A stretch of 9,394 nt of DNA, from NCBI GenBank assembly GCA_026991065.1, contig JALXCG010000006.1:1-9394 (forward strand), written 5' to 3'. The notes under the pieces are model-generated. The model had not been told where the DNA came from. It saw only the letters and a list, made by a program, of their open reading frames with translations, and did not search any database. The stretch comes from Gemmatimonadota bacterium. GTDB lineage: Bacteria; GCA-2686955. This document shows, piece by piece, positions 5,851-9,394 of the stretch. Position 1 is the stretch's first letter; the number at the start of each line of letters is the position of its first letter. Both the position numbers and the translations under genes were made by a program.

Positions 5851-7167
5851 ATGAACCACCCACGTCTGATCGCCACCGCCATCTGCGGCTCCATTCTTCT
5901 GTCCACCAACCCGGTCCGTGCGGGCGGCTTTCTCCTGGTCGGCACCAGCGACGGAGCCAACAATTGGGATGGGATGGGGATGCAGGTATTCTTTCTCTCC
6001 TCGATCAACGGTGACTCCACGCCGGAGATCGCCACCGGGGCGTTCTGCACCGATGGTCACGGCCAGATCAACTCCGGCAGCCTGCTGGTCTACAACGGAG
6101 AGGAACCCCACGAACTGCTGTGGAACTTCTGTGGGCCCAACGCGGGGGATCAGTTGGGCCGCTCGGCGGCCAACTGTGGCGACCTCAACGGCGATGGCCT
6201 GGATGACGTGATCGTGGGCGCGCCGATGCGCGACAACGAATTCGACGCGGACGGCAGTGTCTTTGTGTTGTCGGGAGTCGATGGCAGCGTGATCTTCGAA
6301 CTCCACGGGAGCACCCAGCGCGCCACCTTCGGCTGGGCGGTCGCGGGCGCCGGCGACCTCAACGGCGACGCGGTGCCGGATCTGCTGGTGGGCGCGCCGG
6401 GCGACGCCGGCAAAGGGTCGATCACGGTCATCTCGGGAAGTGACGGCACCCAGTTGGCCAAATACTGGGGTCCCAACACCGGCAGCAAATTCGGCTACTC
6501 GGTCGCCCGCGGCGGCGATCTGACCGGCGATGGGGTGCCCGAACTCCTGGTTGGCGATCCGGTCGCGGACGGCCAGCGCGGCAGTGTGCGAATTCTCAAT
6601 GGCGACAAGGTCGGGCGCGGATTCCGCAGGCTCAGCAGCGTGCGCGAAGCGCTGCTCTTCGGCGCCAACGCCAATACCCGCTTCGGCGAGGTGGTCAGTT
6701 GCGTCGGCGACCTGGATCTGGATGGCGTCCCGGAAACCGCGATCGGCGCCCCCTGCGATGACTCGATGTATATCTACTCCGGCGTCTCCCACCAGTTGTT
6801 GACCGTATTCAGCGGGCACGGCGCGCAGGGGCAAACCAAGGACGGCATCGGCCACACCCCCGCTGCCAATGTTGGGGATATCAACGGGGACGGTGTGGAA
6901 GACCTGCTGATCGGCGCCCCCTACTACCACGAAGAGGGGCTGCCCGCGGTGGGCGCCGCGGGACTCTTCTCCGGCAAGGATCAGCGGCTGCTTTCACTGC
7001 GCCAATGCTACTACGACGAGAACGACTATTTCGGCGCTGCGGCCTATGGCAACGGCGTCGATTTCGATGGCGACGGCTGGCCGGATTGGATCATCGGCAT
7101 TCCCGGCTACGGCAGCAAATCGGAGAACTCGGCCTACGGCGCGGTCATGGTAGAAACCTCGCGCTGA
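5851..7167 (+). CDS. Exported seven-bladed FG-GAP (integrin-alpha-like) beta-propeller protein
   Basis: This 438-residue protein has a signal peptide in residues 1-24 (ICGSILLSTNPVRA, cleavage before GG). The whole mature chain is FG-GAP repeats. Seven calcium-loop/blade motifs recur every 54-64 residues: INGDSTPEIATG (52), DLNGDGLDDVIVGAP (111), DLNGDAVPDLLVGAP (169), DLTGDGVPELLVGDP (223), DLDLDGVPETAIGAP (287), DINGDGVEDLLIGAP (343) and DFDGDGWPDWIIGIP (404). FG/FGY signatures sit before most loops (TFGWAVA, KFGYSVA, RFGEVVS, YFGAAAY). Seven units make a complete propeller. The D-x-N/D-x-D-G loops bind Ca2+ in known family members. Blade 1 is the weakest: it lacks the first Asp. No catalytic residues or anchor are visible, so it probably binds a ligand, polymer or partner protein outside the cell. 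It lies between the two paralogous enzyme genes on the opposite strand, so any functional link is by neighbourhood only. Confidence 0.93.
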   Translation: MNHPRLIATAICGSILLSTNPVRAGGFLLVGTSDGANNWDGMGMQVFFLSSINGDSTPEIATGAFCTDGHGQINSGSLLVYNGEEPHELLWNFCGPNAGDQLGRSAANCGDLNGDGLDDVIVGAPMRDNEFDADGSVFVLSGVDGSVIFELHGSTQRATFGWAVAGAGDLNGDAVPDLLVGAPGDAGKGSITVISGSDGTQLAKYWGPNTGSKFGYSVARGGDLTGDGVPELLVGDPVADGQRGSVRILNGDKVGRGFRRLSSVREALLFGANANTRFGEVVSCVGDLDLDGVPETAIGAPCDDSMYIYSGVSHQLLTVFSGHGAQGQTKDGIGHTPAANVGDINGDGVEDLLIGAPYYHEEGLPAVGAAGLFSGKDQRLLSLRQCYYDENDYFGAAAYGNGVDFDGDGWPDWIIGIPGYGSKSENSAYGAVMVETSR

Positions 7168-7179
7168 CGACAGCTATCC

Positions 7180-7219
7180 GATCAGCGCCGGCCGGGTCAT
7201 CTGGCCGCCGGCGCCGATC
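7180..7219. terminator. Long inverted repeat filling the convergent gap, probable bidirectional terminator
   Basis: GCGCCGGC (7185-7192) pairs with GCCGGCGC (7207-7214). After one A.C mismatch, GATC (7180-7183) pairs with GATC (7216-7219), giving 12 pairs around a 14-nt loop. It occupies most of the 52-bp gap between two stop codons (7167 + and 7220 -). It lacks a T tract, so true Rho-independent activity is unproven. Confidence 0.5.
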
Positions 7220-9211
7220 TCAATTGCGGATCGATAGATCGTCGACCAGCACCTCGCCCCCCTCATTGGCGACCGAAAAATAGGTCGTTCCCCACATCCG
7301 GTGCGGCTCCGGGTCGATGGCGGCCAGCACCAACTCGCCATTGACATGCACGCGAATCTCCCCATTCTCCTTCTCCAGCCTCACCCAGTGCCACTGGTCC
7401 AGGGAGAAGGGAATGGTGGCGGAGCCCCAGTCGAGGGTGCCGCCATCCCGGTCGACCCGAGTTAGCGTGACCTGGTTCTCACCAAACTTGGCGATGTATC
7501 CACCACGCATCCACGGGCGCCAGCAGATCATCATTGCCGCCTCACCGGAGACCAGCTTCATCCGTGCCCGCGCCGAATAGTCCTCCAGGGGATAGAAGAT
7601 CAGCCCCATATTCATGCGGAATGGCTGTCCACCGCGGCACTCGGGAGCCTCGGGGTCGAGCCGACCATGCATCACCCAGTTGCCCCCCTCATCGGCAAGA
7701 CGGATCCGCTTCCAGCGACAATCCAGGCTCACCGAAGTCTCTTCAAAGTAGTCGTAGCCGACGTCGGGATCGCTGAAATCGGTTTTGTAGAGTACCCCGG
7801 TTCCGGGACTGCCCGGCCGTGCCCGGTCGGCAAACTTGATCAGTTCGTGCATCTCGCTTTCGAGATCTCGCGCCAAGGCGGAATCACTCTCCGCCAGATT
7901 GATGGTCTCACCCGGATCGGCGGGAATATCGAAGAGTTGCAGATCGGGATCAGGCTCCAGGTAGAGAGCATGGTTGATCACCTTGTACTCCTCCGGGAAG
8001 AAGGCGCGGCAGTGATGGTCAGCCGAGAGCGCACTGAGATTGCCCGCCCCGGCGATACCCGGAGGAGCCGCCGGGATGTTCGGAACCGTCAACCCGAGCG
8101 TTTCCAGGATGAAAGGCATGAGATCGACGTGGGAGTGGGGGCGATCGATCACCCGCCCGGCAAACCCGCCACCATGCTGGCGCTCCCACTCCCGCGGCAG
8201 GAAAACCAGAAATGGCACGTGGGTATTCCCCTCGTAGCACTCGATGTGACAGAAGAAAAAGTTGTGGTCGCCGGCCAACTCTTCGCCATGGTCGCCGGTA
8301 ACAATGACCAGTGTATTCTCACGCAACCCCTCCTCTTCCAGCACCTGAAAAAGCTGCTCGATCTGATAGTCGATGTAGGCGATCAGGCCGTCATACTGAG
8401 CAACGTACCAGTCCATGCTGATGATGCCGTCGATCACCTGCCCGGCAAACATTCCCCCCTCGCAGGACTGCTCCTGGTGCAGCGCCGGCAGGTCGCCAAG
8501 TTGGCCATAGTAGGGATCGTCCACGAAGAGGGAATCCCACGGTTCCGGAGCGATGTAGGGCGCGTGCGGTCCGAACGGCTGGGCCTGGATGAAGAAAGGC
8601 CGACGCCCCGGATCGGTGATCATCTGCACCAGAGTATCGGTCAAATTCTGGTCCGGACGTTCGGTGACAATTACATCCTCATAGAGATCCGCCGTCCGCC
8701 CCCTGGGTTCCAGCAGCGTGTTGCTGGTCAGCAGCGCGGTGGAATAACCGGCGGCCTCCAACCGGTGAGTGAGGGTAGGCAAGCCCGGATGCGGCCGCAG
8801 CGTGCGCTCCAGCACCTTGTGGGTCTGGGGGACCGTGCCGGTCATCATTGACACCACACTGGGCCAGGTCCAGGTCGAAGTGGAGTGGTAATGGGTGAGC
8901 ATCACCCCTTCATCAGCCACCTGCTCCAGGAACGGCGTGGTCTGCCGCTCATAGCCATACAGGCTCAAGTGATCGGCACGGGTCGTATCGATCACATAGA
9001 GCAAAACATTGTAGCCATTGGCGACAGCCGCGGTGATCTCACCCAGTAGCGGATCGGGAGTTGCGGCTGGAATCGCAGCCGAGGTCATTGCCGGCGGTAC
9101 GGAGAGCGCAGCAACGGAGGTCAGGGGACGGGCCGCGGCGCTGGTGGCGACCGCGGCGGAAGCGGTGAAGATCCACGGGAAAATCGCAGCGGCGCGATGG
9201 CCTGCGAACAT
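7220..9211 (-). CDS. Exported sulfatase/phosphatase-like enzyme with C-terminal jelly-roll domain (distal paralogue)
   Basis: This 663-residue protein starts at ATG 9211-9209, which gives a signal peptide (residues 1-27, AAAIFPWIFTASAAVATSAA); the longer frame to 9367 adds a non-signal, arginine-rich leader. Ribosome site is weak. An Ala/Pro-rich linker leads to an alkaline-phosphatase-superfamily domain at about 68-375. Landmarks are IDTTRADHLSLYGY (74-87, metal Asp75), TWTWPSVVSMMTG (113-125, nucleophile position Thr115), DWYVAQYDG (267-275), GDHGEELAGDHN (306-317, Asp307/His308) and HVDLMPFILETLG (361-373). Thr replaces the Cys/Ser of formylglycine sulfatases, so ester chemistry but not the exact substrate can be inferred. 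The motifs are closer to consensus than in the proximal paralogue (Pro117; DHGEE). Residues about 475-663 form a concanavalin-A-like jelly roll (PFSLDQWHWVRLE, VLVDDLSI at the end), probably for glycan binding. It is convergent with the propeller gene. Confidence 0.91.
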   Translation of the reverse strand: MFAGHRAAAIFPWIFTASAAVATSAAARPLTSVAALSVPPAMTSAAIPAATPDPLLGEITAAVANGYNVLLYVIDTTRADHLSLYGYERQTTPFLEQVADEGVMLTHYHSTSTWTWPSVVSMMTGTVPQTHKVLERTLRPHPGLPTLTHRLEAAGYSTALLTSNTLLEPRGRTADLYEDVIVTERPDQNLTDTLVQMITDPGRRPFFIQAQPFGPHAPYIAPEPWDSLFVDDPYYGQLGDLPALHQEQSCEGGMFAGQVIDGIISMDWYVAQYDGLIAYIDYQIEQLFQVLEEEGLRENTLVIVTGDHGEELAGDHNFFFCHIECYEGNTHVPFLVFLPREWERQHGGGFAGRVIDRPHSHVDLMPFILETLGLTVPNIPAAPPGIAGAGNLSALSADHHCRAFFPEEYKVINHALYLEPDPDLQLFDIPADPGETINLAESDSALARDLESEMHELIKFADRARPGSPGTGVLYKTDFSDPDVGYDYFEETSVSLDCRWKRIRLADEGGNWVMHGRLDPEAPECRGGQPFRMNMGLIFYPLEDYSARARMKLVSGEAAMMICWRPWMRGGYIAKFGENQVTLTRVDRDGGTLDWGSATIPFSLDQWHWVRLEKENGEIRVHVNGELVLAAIDPEPHRMWGTTYFSVANEGGEVLVDDLSIRN

Positions 9212-9231
9212 GTTCAAATCTAGGCTCCGGC

Positions 9232-9278
9232 AAAAAGGGAGAGGTTGGTTGAGACGCCGGGTGCATCTCAGCCTCTCC
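9232..9278 (-). terminator. Terminator-like hairpin with T5 tract in the leader of the distal enzyme gene
   Basis: Reading the - strand, GGAGAGG (9278-9272) pairs with CCTCTCC (9244-9238). Inside it, TGAGA (9270-9266) pairs with TCTCA (9254-9250) around an 11-nt loop, with a 1 by 5 nt internal loop between the stems. CTTTTT (9237-9232) follows directly, the layout of an intrinsic terminator. It ends about 20 nt before ATG 9211, which leaves no room for a promoter in between. It is therefore either an attenuator for this gene or the end of an upstream transcript with read-through. Confidence 0.5.
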
Positions 9279-9310
9279 AGTGTAAGAAGCTCTTCCCCCA
9301 ACCTCAACTG

Positions 9311-9328
9311 GCGCCGGAAAAGTGCCTG
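9311..9328 (-). promoter_or_regulatory. Weak candidate sigma-54 (-24/-12) promoter for the distal enzyme gene
   Basis: On the - strand, AGGCAC-TTTTC-CGGCG has GG and GC separated by exactly 10 bases (GG 9326-9325, GC 9314-9313). The -24 half matches 5 of 6 of TGGCAC; the -12 half keeps only GC of TTGCA. A start about 12 nt downstream would give a leader of roughly 90 nt that includes the T5 hairpin. GC richness makes chance matches likely. Confidence 0.2.
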
Positions 9329-9394
9329 GTGCACCGGCCAAGACGCTGCGGGCAGCCCCGGTCGCAAGCCGCGCCGAGGATACCGCGTTGACGG

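Larger units (their letters stand above)
9212..9394. other. Upstream region of the distal enzyme gene, no recognisable gene
   Basis: These 183 bp hold no ORF with coding character that I can defend. An in-frame extension of the enzyme gene up to 9367 and a 29-codon open stretch ending at TGA 9306-9304 on the - strand are both compositionally unremarkable; the latter could be the tail of a gene beyond the edge. The stretch contains a hairpin with a T5 tract and a weak -24/-12 match. Confidence 0.6.

Noticed and set aside
5758-6930. 390-codon antisense ORF opposite the propeller gene
   Set aside because: The + strand carries seven regular FG-GAP repeats and a signal peptide. The antisense product is a compositional mirror of them without any domain pattern.
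8211-8226. Other TGGCAC-type sigma-54 half sites (also near 603, 2588, 3674 and 7386)
   Set aside because: None has GC at the required 10-base distance from GG, and all lie inside genes.
7667-8851. 394-codon + strand ORF opposite the distal enzyme
   Set aside because: It covers the conserved catalytic motifs of the - strand gene and has no recognisable motif, ribosome site or start context of its own.
9212-9367. N-terminal extension of the distal enzyme to an ATG at 9367
   Set aside because: It would add 52 Arg/Leu-rich residues before a clear signal peptide and would translate through the T5 hairpin. The start at 9211 explains export better.
9304-9393. Possible tail of another - strand gene ending at TGA 9306-9304
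   Set aside because: Only 29 Arg/Cys-rich codons with no pattern are visible before the window edge; an open frame of this length is expected by chance.
1-9394. CRISPR arrays, insertion sequences, tRNA or rRNA genes
   Set aside because: No regularly spaced repeats, transposase-like frames, terminal inverted repeats with target duplications, or cloverleaf/rRNA signatures were seen on either strand.

Overview
The window is a GC-rich, densely coded bacterial segment with six protein-coding genes (one cut by the left edge). I see no RNA gene, mobile element or CRISPR array. Four of the six products carry clear Sec-type signal peptides. The mix of a GAF/sigma-54 activator, TPR protein, FG-GAP propeller and secreted alkaline-phosphatase-superfamily enzymes fits a Gram-negative bacterium with a large exported proteome, for example Eisenbacteria/Krumholzibacteriota-type lineages, Myxococcota or Planctomycetes. 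That placement is inference from gene content and is weak; no phylogenetic marker is present.

Left block (1-3410, all +): the C-terminal end of a TPR-like protein; a 430-residue exported protein with a probable class I glutamine-amidotransferase-like fold followed by a beta-sandwich; and, overlapping its 3' end, a GAF + AAA+ sigma-54 activator with an intact GAFTGA motif. The last two appear to be one transcription unit with coupled translation.

Right block (3514-9211): two related exported sulfatase/phosphatase-like enzymes on the - strand (647 and 663 aa), each an alkaline-phosphatase-superfamily catalytic domain fused to a C-terminal concanavalin-A-like jelly roll. Between them, on the + strand, lies an exported seven-bladed FG-GAP (integrin-alpha-like) beta-propeller. 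Both enzymes have Thr where formylglycine sulfatases have Cys or Ser, and both lack the C-x-P-x-R signature. They belong to the sulfatase-fold group that is not formylglycine-dependent, so phosphodiesterase, phosphotransferase or phosphatase chemistry is as likely as sulfatase chemistry.

Non-coding DNA: 3411-3513 and 7168-7219 are convergent junctions with GC-rich inverted repeats, probably bidirectional terminators. The divergent gap 5458-5850 (393 bp) carries a 10-bp-phased direct repeat and several inverted repeats. The leader of the distal enzyme gene has a hairpin followed by a T5 tract only about 20 nt before the start codon, which looks like a terminator or attenuator. A good -24/-12 (sigma-54) promoter match sits on the stop codon of the sigma-54 activator gene.

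How the genes might work together (inference): the exported enzymes and propeller look like a cell-surface or periplasmic set for binding and modifying an anionic polymer or lipid. The sigma-54 activator may be a local regulator. No direct link between the two blocks is shown by the sequence.
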